Shown here piece after piece: positions 19,559 to 29,525 of a stretch of 64,000 nt of DNA. The position numbers and the translations under genes are program-made. Positions within the stretch are counted from its first letter, which is position 1; every line of letters starts with the position of its first letter. Below the pieces are notes generated by a model that did no database searches, was not told where the DNA came from, and saw nothing but the letters and a program-made list of their open reading frames with translations. The stretch comes from Citreimonas salinaria (GTDB lineage: Bacteria; Pseudomonadota; Alphaproteobacteria; Rhodobacterales; Rhodobacteraceae). Location: positions 107,688-171,687 of the forward strand of contig NZ_FNPF01000008.1 of assembly GCF_900107235.1 (NCBI RefSeq), given 5' to 3'.

Positions 19559-20896
19559 ATGGACGGAACGCTGATCGGCTTGATCGCCTTTGCCGCGGTC
19601 ATCGTGCTGCTGGGCCTGCGGGTCCCCATCGCCTTCGCGCTGGCGGGCGTGGCCACGCTGGGCACCTTCGCGATCTTCGCGCTGCGCACCGGCACCTTCA
19701 TGCCCGAGCGCGCGCTGACGCCGACGGCCAGCCTCGTCTTCTCGAACTCGTTCGATTTGATCCATTCCTACGACCTTTCGATGATCCCGCTTTTCGTCGC
19801 CCTTGGTCACATCGCCTACCGCGCCGACATCACGACCAAGATCTACCATGCCGCGCGCGTCTGGCTGACTTCGGTGCCTGGCGGTGTCGCCATGGCGTCG
19901 GTGCTGGGCTGCGGCGGGTTTTCCGCCATCACCGGGTCGTCCATCGCCTGCGCGTCGACGATGGGCCGGATCTGTTCGCCCGAGATGCTGCGCATGGGAT
20001 ACGACAAGCGGCTGGCGACCGCATCGGTCGCCGCGGGCGGCACGCTGGGCAGCCTCATCCCGCCCTCGGTTCTGTTCATCATCTACGGCATCTTCACCGA
20101 GACATCGATCTCGGCGCTGTTCCTGGCGGGCATCATCCCCGGCATCCTGTCGTTGCTGGGCTTCCTGCTGGTCATCTACATCTGGGTCTGGCGCGAGCCC
20201 GAGGCCGCGCCGGCCTTCACCGGCACGGTCAGCACCCGCGAACGCCTGACCGCCGCGATCGAGGCCTGGCCCGCCGTGGCGTTGTTCGTCATCATCGTGG
20301 GTGGCATCTACGGTGGCATCTTCACCGCGACCGAGGCGGCGGCCGTCTGCGTTTCGGCCGCGATCCTGATCGGCTTCGCGCAGCGCAAGCTGACCTTCGA
20401 CGCCTTGTGGGAAAGCCTGCGCGAAACGGTGATCCAGACCACGTCGATCTTCATCATTGCCGCCGGCGCCAAGATCTTCGTCGCCTTCATCGCGCTGACC
20501 GGCGTGGCCTCGGACATCGTCGGCTTCGTCAGCGACGCCAACCTGTCCGTGGTGGTCCTGCTGCTGGCGATCGCCGCAATCTACCTGGTGCTGGGGATGT
20601 TCCTCGACCCGATCGGCATCATGGTGCTGACCCTGCCGTTGATGGTTCCGCTGGTGGAAAGCTACGGCTGGGACCTGATCTGGTTCGGGGTCGTCGTCAT
20701 CAAGCTGTTGGAAATCGGGTTGATCACGCCGCCGGTGGGGCTGAACGTCTTCGTCATCGCGGGCGTCGTCGGCAAGGAGGTGCCGATCGACCGCATCTTC
20801 TCGGGCATCCTGCGGTTCCTGAGCGTCGACGTGATCGTCCTGGGCCTCATCATGGCCTTCCCGATCCTGTCGCTGCTGATACCCTCGTCGATGTGA
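19559..20896 (+). CDS. dctM: TRAP transporter large membrane subunit (DctM family)
   Basis: A 445-residue permease with about twelve helices. Family marks include GLRVPIAFALAGVATLGTF, FVALGHIAYRADITTKIYHA, the re-entrant hairpin GCGGFSAITGSSIACASTMG, GGTLGSLIPPSVLFIIYG, and the second-half hairpin LGMFLDPIGIMVLTLPLMVP. It carries the substrate handed over by DctP using the sodium gradient. It follows dctQ by one base and precedes the IclR gene by seven, so is part of one operon. Confidence 0.95.
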   Translation: MDGTLIGLIAFAAVIVLLGLRVPIAFALAGVATLGTFAIFALRTGTFMPERALTPTASLVFSNSFDLIHSYDLSMIPLFVALGHIAYRADITTKIYHAARVWLTSVPGGVAMASVLGCGGFSAITGSSIACASTMGRICSPEMLRMGYDKRLATASVAAGGTLGSLIPPSVLFIIYGIFTETSISALFLAGIIPGILSLLGFLLVIYIWVWREPEAAPAFTGTVSTRERLTAAIEAWPAVALFVIIVGGIYGGIFTATEAAAVCVSAAILIGFAQRKLTFDALWESLRETVIQTTSIFIIAAGAKIFVAFIALTGVASDIVGFVSDANLSVVVLLLAIAAIYLVLGMFLDPIGIMVLTLPLMVPLVESYGWDLIWFGVVVIKLLEIGLITPPVGLNVFVIAGVVGKEVPIDRIFSGILRFLSVDVIVLGLIMAFPILSLLIPSSM

Positions 20897-20903
20897 GGCC
20901 GCG

Positions 20904-21713
20904 ATGAACGAACACGTGTCCCACACCGCGCCCGAGGCCGATCGCCGCTTTGCCACGACGCTGGCGCGCGGGCTGGCTGTGCTGCGCGCCTTCCGCGCCA
21001 GCGACGACGGCCTGGGCAACGGCGAGATCGCCGAGCGCACGGGCCTGCCCAAATCCACCGTGTCGCGGCTCAGCTGGACGTTGCACCAGCTGGGATATCT
21101 CACCCATTCGGGCCGCGCCGACCGCTACCGTCCCGGCCCCGCGCTGCTGGCGCTGGGCAGCGTCGCGTCGGCGTCCATCAGCTTCGTCGACCTGGCCGGG
21201 CCGATCATGCAGCGTACGGCGGACGAGACTGGGACGCTGTCGCTGCTGCTGGTGCGCGACCAGGCCAAGCTGCTGATCGTCAAGACGTGGCGGCCGCGTG
21301 GTGTGTCCTCGCTCTGGCTCGAGGCGGGGCACCGGGTGCCGGTGATGGGGTCAAGCTCGGGGCGCGCGCTATTGGCGGCGCAATCCGAAGAAGCGTATCA
21401 CCGCACCGTGTTGCTGACCGGTGCCGATCCGGCCGCGGCCGCCGAGACGCGCCGCGAGGCCTGGAGCCAGTTGATGGGCCGCGGCTTCGTAATCCACGAC
21501 CCGGCCGCCTATTTCGCGCCGTCGATCCACGCGGTGGCGCGTCCGTTCCAGTCGCGCGACCTGTCCGAGCCTGTGATCTTCACCTGCGGCGCCATGCCCG
21601 AGGACCTGAGTCTCGAGCGCATGCGCGACGAGGTCGGCCCGAAGCTGAACGCCGCGGTGCAGGAACTGGAACGCATCATGGGGCAGGGCGGCGGGACCAT
21701 CTTCCGCGACTGA
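20904..21713 (+). CDS. IclR-family transcriptional regulator
   Basis: A 269-residue regulator with an N-terminal winged helix (FATTLARGLAVLRAFRASDD, GEIAERTGLPKSTVSRLSWTLHQLGYL) and the C-terminal IclR effector domain (DEAGTL-like segment DETGTLSLLLVRDQAKLLIV, SSSGRALLAAQSEE, FAPSIHAVARPF). IclR proteins usually control an adjacent catabolic operon in response to its substrate. Lying between the TRAP genes and the beta-oxidation genes, it is the likely local switch. Only 66 bases with two small hairpins separate it from the next gene. Confidence 0.92.
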   Translation: MNEHVSHTAPEADRRFATTLARGLAVLRAFRASDDGLGNGEIAERTGLPKSTVSRLSWTLHQLGYLTHSGRADRYRPGPALLALGSVASASISFVDLAGPIMQRTADETGTLSLLLVRDQAKLLIVKTWRPRGVSSLWLEAGHRVPVMGSSSGRALLAAQSEEAYHRTVLLTGADPAAAAETRREAWSQLMGRGFVIHDPAAYFAPSIHAVARPFQSRDLSEPVIFTCGAMPEDLSLERMRDEVGPKLNAAVQELERIMGQGGGTIFRD

Positions 21714-21779
21714 CCCCGGCGCGGGCGTCGCCCGCATCAGGAAAACGCGGGGCACCCCGCACAGGAAAACGAGGACGAC

Positions 21780-23870
21780 GTGACAGACAAGGTCCGCTAC
21801 GAATTGATCGACGGGATGGCCGTCATCACCATCGACAATCCGCCAGTCAACGCGCTGGGCCACGCGGTCCGCGTGGGCCTGCTGGGCGCGATCGAGCGGG
21901 CCGCCGGCGATGACGCGGCACGGGCCACGCTGATCCTTGGCTCGGGCAAGCTGTTCCTCGGCGGGGCCGACATCTCGGAGTTCGGCAAGCCGCCGAAGGA
22001 CCCTTGGCTGCCCGAGATCATCGCGAGGCTCGAAGGACTGTCCAAGCCGGTTGTCTGCGCGATTCAGGGCGCCGCGCTGGGCGGAGGGCTTGAGGTGGCG
22101 CTGGGTTGTCACTACCGTCTAGCCATGAAGGGCGCGAAGCTGGGCCTGCCCGAGGTCAATCTCGGCATCATCCCCGGCGCGGGCGGCACGCAGCGGATGC
22201 CGCGCGTGACCGGCGTCGCCGCCGCGCTCGAGCTCATCCCGGCCGGCAGCACGGTGTCGGCCGAACGTGCCGTCGAGATCGGTCTGGCTGACCGTTTGGC
22301 GACGGGCGATCCGCGCGAGGCCGGGCTGGCCTATGCGCGGGAACTGATCGAACAGGGTGCCGGACCACGCCCCGTGGGCCGGATGCCGTGCCCCGAGCAC
22401 GGCGCGCAGGCCTTCGAGGAGGCGCGTGCGCTCTGGTCGAAGAAGAGCAGCGGCGAGGTAGCGCGGCTGGCGTCCATCGACGCCGTCGAGGCCGCGACCC
22501 GGCTGGCGATCGAGCCGGGCATGGCCGAAGAGCGCCGCATCTTCGACGAGATGATCAACACGCCGCAGCGCGCGGCGCTGATCCACGCCTTCTTCATCGA
22601 ACGCAAGACCGCGAAGCTGCCAGAAATCGATGGTGTCGCGCCGCGCGACATCGCCAAGATCGGCGTGATCGGCGGCGGCACGATGGGCGCGGGCATCGCT
22701 ACCGCTGCGCTGACTCGGGGCCTGGATGTGACGCTGGTGGAACGCGACGACGCCTCGGCCGAGAAGGCCGCCGGCACCATCGCCAGGAACCTCGACGGCG
22801 CGGTGAAGCGCGGCAAGCTGGCGCAAGCGCAGCGCGATGCGATCCTGAAGGATACCTTCCGCACCGCGACCGACTACGACGCGCTTTCGGGCACCGACCT
22901 TGTGATCGAGGCGGTGTTCGAGGACATGGACGTCAAGAAACAGGTCTTCGCCGAACTCGACCGAGTGATGAAACCCGGCGCGGTGCTGGCGACGAACACC
23001 AGCTACCTCGACGTGAACGCGATCGCGCGCAGCACGTCCCGCCCGGCGGACGTGATCGGGTTGCACTTCTTCAGCCCCGCCCACGTGATGAAGCTGCTCG
23101 AGGTCGTGGTCGCCGACGACACCGCGAATGACGTGACCGCGACGGCCTTCGCGCTGGCGAAGACGATGGGCAAGACCGCCGTACGCGCGGGCGTCTGCGA
23201 CGGGTTCATCGGCAACCGCATCCTGTCGGCTTACCGCGCCGCGGCCGACCGCATGGTGCTGGCCGGCGCCTCGCCCTACCAGGTCGACCGGGCGGTCAAG
23301 GCCTTTGGCTGGCCGATGGGGCCGTATGAAATGGGCGACCTGGCGGGCCTGGACATCGGCTACGCCACCCGCCAGCGCAAGGCCGCCACCCGCGATCCGC
23401 GCGACGTGGTGCCGACTTGGGCTGACGAACTCTATCACCTGGGCCGGTTGGGCCAGAAGACCGGCCGCGGCTACTATATCTACGAAGCGGGTCAGCGCGG
23501 CGGGAAGGAAGACCCCGAGGTCGAGGCGCTCGTCGCCAAGGCCCGCGAAGCGCAGGGTGTCACCCCCCGGGACTTCTCGGACGAGGAGATTCAGCGCCGC
23601 TACATGGCCGCCATGGTGAACGAGGCCGCTCGCGTGGTCGACGAAGGCATCGCGCGCCGGCCGCTCGATGTCGATGTCACGTTCCTCTACGGCTACGGCT
23701 TTCCGCGCTGGCGCGGCGGGCCGATGCACTGGGCCGACACCGTGGGGCTGGCCGATCTGAAGGCCGACATCGAACGCTACGCCGAGGAAGACCCGTTCTT
23801 CTGGCAGCCCGCGCCGCTTCTGCAGCGGCTCGCATCCGAAAACCGCACATTCGCCAGCCTGAACGGCTGA
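21780..23870 (+). CDS. bifunctional enoyl-CoA hydratase / 3-hydroxyacyl-CoA dehydrogenase
   Basis: A 696-residue FadJ/PimF-like multifunctional enzyme hydrates trans-2-enoyl-CoA and oxidises the 3-hydroxyacyl-CoA with NAD+. The N-terminal crotonase domain has the oxyanion hole SGKLFLGGADISEF and GAALGGGLEVALGCHYRLA, and the glutamate-bearing NLGIIPGAGGTQRMPRV. The middle holds the NAD loop IGVIGGGTMGAGIATAALTR and the catalytic stretch IGLHFFSPAHVMKLLEVV. The C-terminal 3HCDH repeats include GFIGNRILSAYRAAADRMV and YGYGFPRWRGGPMHWAD. Its GTG start at 21780 follows ACGAGGA. Confidence 0.93.
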   Translation: MTDKVRYELIDGMAVITIDNPPVNALGHAVRVGLLGAIERAAGDDAARATLILGSGKLFLGGADISEFGKPPKDPWLPEIIARLEGLSKPVVCAIQGAALGGGLEVALGCHYRLAMKGAKLGLPEVNLGIIPGAGGTQRMPRVTGVAAALELIPAGSTVSAERAVEIGLADRLATGDPREAGLAYARELIEQGAGPRPVGRMPCPEHGAQAFEEARALWSKKSSGEVARLASIDAVEAATRLAIEPGMAEERRIFDEMINTPQRAALIHAFFIERKTAKLPEIDGVAPRDIAKIGVIGGGTMGAGIATAALTRGLDVTLVERDDASAEKAAGTIARNLDGAVKRGKLAQAQRDAILKDTFRTATDYDALSGTDLVIEAVFEDMDVKKQVFAELDRVMKPGAVLATNTSYLDVNAIARSTSRPADVIGLHFFSPAHVMKLLEVVVADDTANDVTATAFALAKTMGKTAVRAGVCDGFIGNRILSAYRAAADRMVLAGASPYQVDRAVKAFGWPMGPYEMGDLAGLDIGYATRQRKAATRDPRDVVPTWADELYHLGRLGQKTGRGYYIYEAGQRGGKEDPEVEALVAKAREAQGVTPRDFSDEEIQRRYMAAMVNEAARVVDEGIARRPLDVDVTFLYGYGFPRWRGGPMHWADTVGLADLKADIERYAEEDPFFWQPAPLLQRLASENRTFASLNG

Positions 23871-23879
23871 GGAGGTCCA

Positions 23880-25055
23880 ATGTCCGATCCCGTCATCGTC
23901 TCCGTCGCCCGCACCGCCATCGGCAAGGCCGGGCGCGGCAGCTTCAACATCACCCACGGCGCCGACATGGCCGGCCACGTCACGAAACACGCGGTCGAAC
24001 GCGCCGGCATCGACCCGAAGATGATCGAGGATTCTATCTGGGGCTGCGGCTACCCGCAGGGCGTCACCGGGCGCAACATCGCACGCCAGGCGGTGATCCG
24101 CGCGGGCCTGCCGGTCGACATCGCGGGCACGACCGTCAACCGGTTCTGCGCCTCCGGCCTGCAGGCCGTGGCCATGGGCGGCCACATGATCGCAATGGAA
24201 GGCGCGAAGGCCGTGCTGGTGGGCGGGGTCGAGTCGATCTCGGGCGTGCAGCCGCCGCCTGACGAATCGCCCAACCCGTGGATCATGGAGCACAAGCCCG
24301 ACCTCTACCTGCCGATGATCGACACTGCCGACAACGTGGCCGAACGCTACGGCGTCAGCCGCGAGGCGCAGGACGAGCTTGGTTACCAGTCGCAGATGCG
24401 CACTGCCGCCGCGCAGAAGGCCGGGCGCTTCGACGCCGAGATCGTGCCGATGGAGGTGGTCAAGAAGATCACCGACAAGGCAACCGGCGAAACCGCCGAG
24501 GTGACCGCGACGGTCGAGATGGACGAGTGCAACCGCCCGTCGACGACGCTCGAGGCGCTGCAATCGCTGAAGCCCGTGCGCGGCGAAGGCAAGTTCATCA
24601 CCGCCGGCAACGCGTCGCAGCTGTCCGACGGCGCCGCGGCGCTGGTGATGATGGACGCCAAGGAGGCCGAGCGCGCCGGCCTCGAGCCGCTCGGCCGGTT
24701 CCGCGGCTTCGCGGTCGCCGGGTGCGAGCCGGACGAGATGGGTATCGGGCCGGTCTTTGCCGTGCCGCGCCTTCTGGAGCGTCACGGGCTGACGGTCGAC
24801 GACATCGACCTGTGGGAACTGAACGAGGCCTTCGCCAGCCAGCTGCTCTATTGCCGCGACCGGCTGGGCATCGACAACGACAGGCTCAACGTCGACGGCG
24901 GAGCGATCGCCATCGGCCACCCGTTCGGCATGACCGGCGCGCGCACGACCAGCCACCTGCTGGTCGAGGGCAAGCGCCGCGGTGCCAAGCTGGGCGTCGT
25001 GACCATGTGCATCGGCGGCGGGCAGGGTGCTGCCGGGCTGTTCGAAATCTTCTGA
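23880..25055 (+). CDS. acetyl-CoA C-acyltransferase (thiolase)
   Basis: A 391-residue thiolase II cleaves 3-oxoacyl-CoA with CoA. Nucleophilic Cys lies in [17 protein letters not shown]; the catalytic His is in [16 protein letters not shown]; the second Cys is in [31 protein letters not shown] replaces the more common NEAFA-AQ form. An AGGAGGTCCA site precedes the ATG, 9 bases after the previous stop. In the pim-like reading of this operon it is the PimB counterpart. Confidence 0.94.
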   Translation: MSDPVIVSVARTAIGKAGRGSFNITHGADMAGHVTKHAVERAGIDPKMIEDSIWGCGYPQGVTGRNIARQAVIRAGLPVDIAGTTVNRFCASGLQAVAMGGHMIAMEGAKAVLVGGVESISGVQPPPDESPNPWIMEHKPDLYLPMIDTADNVAERYGVSREAQDELGYQSQMRTAAAQKAGRFDAEIVPMEVVKKITDKATGETAEVTATVEMDECNRPSTTLEALQSLKPVRGEGKFITAGNASQLSDGAAALVMMDAKEAERAGLEPLGRFRGFAVAGCEPDEMGIGPVFAVPRLLERHGLTVDDIDLWELNEAFASQLLYCRDRLGIDNDRLNVDGGAIAIGHPFGMTGARTTSHLLVEGKRRGAKLGVVTMCIGGGQGAAGLFEIF

Positions 25056-25115
25056 GGCGCAGGCCTCCTCGGTCCGGGCATTTCTCCCGGCCGCAACCAA
25101 ACGAAGGAGAGACCG

Positions 25116-26312
25116 ATGGATCTCACCTATACCGACGAGCAGAAGGCGTTCCGCGACGAGGTTCGCGCCTTTCTGGACGACAAGCTGCCGAAGCGGCAGC
25201 GCGACAAGGTCGCCGGCGGCAAGCGGCTGACCAAGGCCGATTACGAGGAGTGGCATGCCATCCTCAACGAACGCGGCTGGCTGGGCGTGACCTGGCCGGC
25301 GGAGTTCGGCGGCACCGGCTGGGACGCCGTGCAGCGCCACATCTTCGAGGAAGAGACCACGCGCGCCCACGCCCCGCGCATCGTGCCTTTCGGTCTGAAC
25401 ATGCTCGGCCCGGTGCTGATGAAGTTCGGATCGAAGGCGCAGCAGGACCACTACCTGCCGCGCATCCTGAACGGCGACGACTGGTGGTGCCAGGGTTACT
25501 CCGAGCCGGGCGCGGGGTCGGACCTTGCCTCGGTCAAGACGACGGCTGTGCGCGAGGGCGACCATTACATCGTCAATGGCCAGAAGACTTGGACCACGCT
25601 GGGTCAATACGCCGACAAGATCTTCTGTTTGGTGCGCACGTCGAAAGAGGGCAAGCCGCAGCAGGGGATCAGCTTCCTGCTGATCGACATGGACTCTCCG
25701 GGCGTCGAGGTCCGTCCCATCGTGCTGATCGACGGCGAGGCCGAGGTGAACGAGGTCTGGCTGTCCGACGTGAAGGTCCCGGTCGAGAACCTGGTCGGCG
25801 AGGAGAACAAGGGCTGGACCTACGCCAAGTATCTGCTGACGCATGAACGCACCAACATCGCCGGCGTGGGCTTTGCGCAGGCCGGCCTTGAAAACCTCAA
25901 GCGCATCGCCGGGCTGGAAAAGGCCGGCGGGCGCCCCCTGATCGAGAACCCGTTCTTCGCGGCGAAGATGGCGCAGGTCGAGATCGACCTGATGGCGATG
26001 GCCACCACGAACCTGCGCACCATCGCCGCCGCGGCGGCCGGGCAGGCGCCGGGGGCGGAATCCTCGATGCTCAAGATCAAGGGCACCGTGATCCGGCAGG
26101 AGATCAACGCCCTGACCCGTCAGGCGGTCGGCCCCTTCGCCATGCCCTTCGTGTCCGAGGCGCTGGACGAAGGCTCGAACGTCGAGCCGGTCGGCCCGGA
26201 TTACGCGCTGCCCGCGACGCAGGCCTATTTCAACAACCGCAAGCTTTCGATCTACGGCGGCTCGAACGAGGTGCAGCGCCAGATCATCAGCAAGACGATC
26301 TTGGAGCTTTGA
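25116..26312 (+). CDS. acyl-CoA dehydrogenase, large-subunit type (PimC-like)
   Basis: A 398-residue FAD acyl-CoA dehydrogenase. It has QGYSEPGAGSDLASVKT and GQKTWTTLGQYADKIFCLVR in the flavin region, and a C-terminal SIYGGSNEVQRQIISKTILEL. At the place where medium-chain enzymes have the catalytic Glu of YEGT this protein has Gly (YGGS), as in many bacterial enzymes including partners of heteromeric dehydrogenases. The directly following smaller paralogue, one base downstream, suggests an alpha/beta enzyme like the pimeloyl-CoA dehydrogenase PimC-PimD. ATG 25116 follows GAAGGAGAG. Confidence 0.92.
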   Translation: MDLTYTDEQKAFRDEVRAFLDDKLPKRQRDKVAGGKRLTKADYEEWHAILNERGWLGVTWPAEFGGTGWDAVQRHIFEEETTRAHAPRIVPFGLNMLGPVLMKFGSKAQQDHYLPRILNGDDWWCQGYSEPGAGSDLASVKTTAVREGDHYIVNGQKTWTTLGQYADKIFCLVRTSKEGKPQQGISFLLIDMDSPGVEVRPIVLIDGEAEVNEVWLSDVKVPVENLVGEENKGWTYAKYLLTHERTNIAGVGFAQAGLENLKRIAGLEKAGGRPLIENPFFAAKMAQVEIDLMAMATTNLRTIAAAAAGQAPGAESSMLKIKGTVIRQEINALTRQAVGPFAMPFVSEALDEGSNVEPVGPDYALPATQAYFNNRKLSIYGGSNEVQRQIISKTILEL

Positions 26313-26313
26313 G

Positions 26314-27438
26314 ATGAACTTCCAACTGACCGAAGAGCGCCAGATGCTGCAGGACAGCCTGCGGCGCTACCTTGCCGACAGCGTCTCGCCCGAGATGCTG
26401 GCGCAGGCGACCACTAGCGCGGCCGGCCATTCCGAAACCCTTTGGAAGGGCCTGGCCGAGATGGGCGTGATCGGCGCGCTGTTCCCCGAGGACAAGGGCG
26501 GGTTCGGCGGCGCGGGGTTCGACCTGTCCGTCGTGTTCGAGGAAGTCGGCCGCGCGGGCGTGTTCGAGCCGCTGGCCGAGACAGGCATCCTCGCCGGCGG
26601 GCTGCTCGCAGAACTGGGCGGCGAAGCGCAGGCCGACCGCGTCGAGGCGATCATCGGCGGCGCGATCATCGGCTTCGCGCACAGCGAACCCGGCGCGCGC
26701 TACGATCTGGAGCACGTCGAGACCAAGGCGAAAAAGGACAGCGACGGCTGGCGCATCACCGGCCGCAAGAGCCTCGTCACCCACGCCGGCGTGGCCGAGG
26801 CTTTCCTTGTGACCGCCCGCACCGGCGGGGAAACGACCGAAACCGACGGCATCTCGGCCTTCCTGGTCCCGGCCGGCGAGGGCGTCGATATTCGCGACTA
26901 CCCGCTGAACGGCGGCGGCCGCGCAGCCGAGGTGACGCTGGACGTGACCGTGCCTGCCGATGCGCTGATCGGCCCGGAGGGCGGCGCTTACGCGGCGATC
27001 GAACGCGCGGCCGCACGGGCGACATGCGCGCTCTGCGCCGAGGCGCTGGGCCTGATGGAAACCATCCGCGGCCTGACCGTCGACTACCTGAAGAACCGCA
27101 AGCAGTTCGGCCAGCCCATCGGCAAGTTCCAGGCGCTGCAGCACCGCATGGCCGACATGCTGGTCGAGATCGAGCAGGCGCGTTCGGCCGTGATCAACCT
27201 TGCCGGGCACGTCGATGCCGACCGGACGACCCGCGAACGGCATGTGAGCGCGACCAAGAACCTGATCGGCCGCGCCGGACGGCTGGTGGTCGAGGAGTCG
27301 ATCCAGATGCATGGCGGCATCGGCATGACCGAGGAATACGCGCTGGGCCACCTGGTCAAGCGGCTGACGATGGTCGACCACCGCTTCGGCGACGCGGATC
27401 ACCACCTCGAACGCTTCATCCGCCTCTCGGCCGCCTGA
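26314..27438 (+). CDS. acyl-CoA dehydrogenase, small-subunit type (PimD-like)
   Basis: A 374-residue paralogue of the preceding gene, starting MNFQLTEERQMLQDSLRRYL. The flavin-binding part is degenerate: the canonical SEPGAGSD becomes SEPGARYDLEHV and GxKxW(I/T)xxA becomes GRKSLVTHAGVAEAFLV. The C-terminal part keeps RKQFGQPIGKFQALQHRMADM and ESIQMHGGIGMTEEYALGHL. Such weakening is typical of the small subunits of heteromeric acyl-CoA dehydrogenases (PimD, mycobacterial FadE pairs). The stop overlaps the next start (TGATG). Confidence 0.9.
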   Translation: MNFQLTEERQMLQDSLRRYLADSVSPEMLAQATTSAAGHSETLWKGLAEMGVIGALFPEDKGGFGGAGFDLSVVFEEVGRAGVFEPLAETGILAGGLLAELGGEAQADRVEAIIGGAIIGFAHSEPGARYDLEHVETKAKKDSDGWRITGRKSLVTHAGVAEAFLVTARTGGETTETDGISAFLVPAGEGVDIRDYPLNGGGRAAEVTLDVTVPADALIGPEGGAYAAIERAAARATCALCAEALGLMETIRGLTVDYLKNRKQFGQPIGKFQALQHRMADMLVEIEQARSAVINLAGHVDADRTTRERHVSATKNLIGRAGRLVVEESIQMHGGIGMTEEYALGHLVKRLTMVDHRFGDADHHLERFIRLSAA

Positions 27439-27863
27439 TGGCCCTGATCGAGAACGAGACCGGCGCGCAGCGCACGCTTGGCTACGTCCTCGACGTCAGC
27501 CGTGGGGACGGGCGCGCGCGCTGCATGCTCACCGTGACAGAGGCGCATGCCAACCGTCATGGCGTGCTGCATGGCGGCATCGCGGCGCTGCTGCTCGACA
27601 ACGCGATGGGGGCGACGGGCAGCCTGACGGTGGACGACACCGGGCGCACGCCCTTCCTGACGATCTCGCTGGCGACCAGCTTCGTCGGTCCCGCGCATGT
27701 GGGGCAGCGGCTGACGGCGACTGGGCAGGTGGCCGGCGGCGGCAAGTCGCTGCTGTTCATCGAGGCGCGGCTGGAAGCCGACGACGGCGCGCTGATCGCC
27801 ACGGCGACAGGCGTGTTCAAGCGCGTCCCGCGCGAGAAGATGGACCGCGGAGGCGATGCGTGA
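27438..27863 (+). CDS. PaaI-family hotdog thioesterase
   Basis: A 141-residue hotdog-fold thioesterase with the PaaI signature HANRHGVLHGGIAALLLDNAMGAT, where HGG and the following acidic residue shape the active site, and SLATSFVGPAHVGQRLTATG. It likely hydrolyses stalled acyl-CoA intermediates and recycles CoA in this operon. It begins at the ATG overlapping the preceding TGA by one base. Confidence 0.88.
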   Translation: MALIENETGAQRTLGYVLDVSRGDGRARCMLTVTEAHANRHGVLHGGIAALLLDNAMGATGSLTVDDTGRTPFLTISLATSFVGPAHVGQRLTATGQVAGGGKSLLFIEARLEADDGALIATATGVFKRVPREKMDRGGDA

Positions 27864-27912
27864 GCCGCCGACCAAGTCCCGCGCATGCCCTTGGCGCAAG
27901 GAGGGACGCCAG

Positions 27913-29430
27913 ATGACCGACTTCACCCGGATTCACCAGATGATCGCGGCCCATGCCCAGACGCGGTCCGACTCGATCGCCGTGATAGACGCGGACGGCA
28001 AGCAGGTCGACTGGGCGCGCTACGACGCCCTCGTCGAAGAGGCCGCGCAGCTTCTGGCGGTGCAGGGCGTCGGCGCGGGCGATCGCGTGCTGATCGTGGC
28101 CGAGAACTGCCTCGCCGTGGCGGTTCTGGTGATGGCGTGCTCGAAGCTCGACGCTTGGGCCGTGCCGGTCAACGCCCGCATGTCCGGGGCCGAGCTGGCG
28201 CGCATCCGCGACCACGCGCAACCCAAGCGCATCCTGTTCACCAGCCACGTCTCGAAAGAGGCCGCCGCGCATGCGGACGATGCCGCCGCGCATCCCTGCG
28301 TAACGTGCTTCGGCGCGCTCAGCATGGCCGAAGGTCCCGGCGGCGCGGCCGAGCCGACCGAGCCGGGGCGCGATCAGGTGGCGGTGATCCTGTATACCAC
28401 CGGCACCACCGGCGATCCGAAGGGCGTCATGCTGACCCACGGCAATTTGATCTTCGCCGCCACCGCGTCGCGCGACCTGCGCAACCTGACGCCCACCGAC
28501 CACGTCTACGGCGTGCTTCCGATGACGCATGTCTTCGGGCTGGCCTCGATGCTCATGGCCTCGGCGCTGACCGGCTGCACGGTGGAACTGGCCGCGCGCT
28601 TTTCGGCCGAGGCGCTCTACGACGCGCTCAAGCGCGGCGCGACGGTCGTGCCGGCGGTGCCGCAGATGCACGCGGTGCTGATGGCCTACGCCGCCAAGCA
28701 TGGCCACGAGACGCTGGGCTCGGCGCGGCTGCGCTACGTCTCGTCGGGCGCGGCGCCACTCGATCCTGCGTGGAAGCGCAAGGCCGAAGCCTTCTACGGC
28801 CTGCCCTTGCAGAACGGCTACGGCATGACGGAAACCACCGCCGGAGTCAGCGGCACGCGCAACCCGATCGGTGATCCCGACACCTCGGTCGGGCCGCCGC
28901 TGCCGGGGGTCGAGGTCAGGCTGGACGAGAGCGTCGGCAACGAACCCGGCGTGGGCGAGGTGCTGACAAGCGGGCCGCACATCATGAAGGGTTATTACCG
29001 CAACCCCGCGGCGACGGCGCAAGCAATCACGCCGGACGGCTTCATGCGCACCGGCGACCTGGGCCGGATCGACCACGCAGGCCGCCTGCACATTGTCGGC
29101 CGGTCGAAGGAACTGATCATCCGCGGCGGCTTCAACGTCTATCCGCCCGAGGTCGAGGCGGCTTTGAATGACCATCCCTGCGTGGTGCAATCCGCTGTGA
29201 TCGGCCGGAAGGCCGCCGGGGATGAAGAGGTGCTGGCCTTCTGTGTGCCCACCGCGCCAGGCGCCGTCGATGCCGAGACGCTGCGGGCCTTCGTGGCGGG
29301 CAGACTCTCGGGCTACAAGCGCCCGTCGCGCATCCTGATCGTGGACGCTCTGCCGGCCGCGGCGACGGGCAAGATCCTGAAGCACAAGCTGCTGGGCACG
29401 TTCGGTGCCGCCCTCGACGAAGTGAGCTGA
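27913..29430 (+). CDS. AMP-forming acyl-CoA ligase (PimA-like position)
   Basis: A 505-residue ANL-superfamily ligase activates a carboxylic acid with ATP and CoA. Motifs: P-loop ILYTTGTTGDPKGVMLTHGN, A5 NGYGMTETTAGVSGT, A7 MRTGDLGRIDHAGRLHIVGR, and the A8 hinge with RSKELIIRGGFNVYPPEVE; the catalytic Lys is in PAAATGKILKHKLLG. Start choice: AAGGAGGGA lies 8 bases before ATG 27913; an ATG at 27856 would overlap the previous gene and add 19 residues. It is the last gene of the TRAP/beta-oxidation block and probably makes the first CoA thioester from the imported acid. The substrate (for example a dicarboxylate) is inferred. Confidence 0.9.
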   Translation: MTDFTRIHQMIAAHAQTRSDSIAVIDADGKQVDWARYDALVEEAAQLLAVQGVGAGDRVLIVAENCLAVAVLVMACSKLDAWAVPVNARMSGAELARIRDHAQPKRILFTSHVSKEAAAHADDAAAHPCVTCFGALSMAEGPGGAAEPTEPGRDQVAVILYTTGTTGDPKGVMLTHGNLIFAATASRDLRNLTPTDHVYGVLPMTHVFGLASMLMASALTGCTVELAARFSAEALYDALKRGATVVPAVPQMHAVLMAYAAKHGHETLGSARLRYVSSGAAPLDPAWKRKAEAFYGLPLQNGYGMTETTAGVSGTRNPIGDPDTSVGPPLPGVEVRLDESVGNEPGVGEVLTSGPHIMKGYYRNPAATAQAITPDGFMRTGDLGRIDHAGRLHIVGRSKELIIRGGFNVYPPEVEAALNDHPCVVQSAVIGRKAAGDEEVLAFCVPTAPGAVDAETLRAFVAGRLSGYKRPSRILIVDALPAAATGKILKHKLLGTFGAALDEVS

Positions 29431-29525
29431 CGCAACGGGGCGGTGCCACGCGCACCAGGACCTTACTCGACGCGGCCTCGCGACCTTGGGAAGGTTCGTC
29501 TCGTGCGCGACGTCCCACTGGACGG

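Noticed and set aside
22119..25844. A 1241-codon open frame on the minus strand
   Set aside because: It lies exactly antisense to the hydratase/dehydrogenase, thiolase and acyl-CoA dehydrogenase genes and is extremely His/Arg/Gly-rich; no domain is visible.
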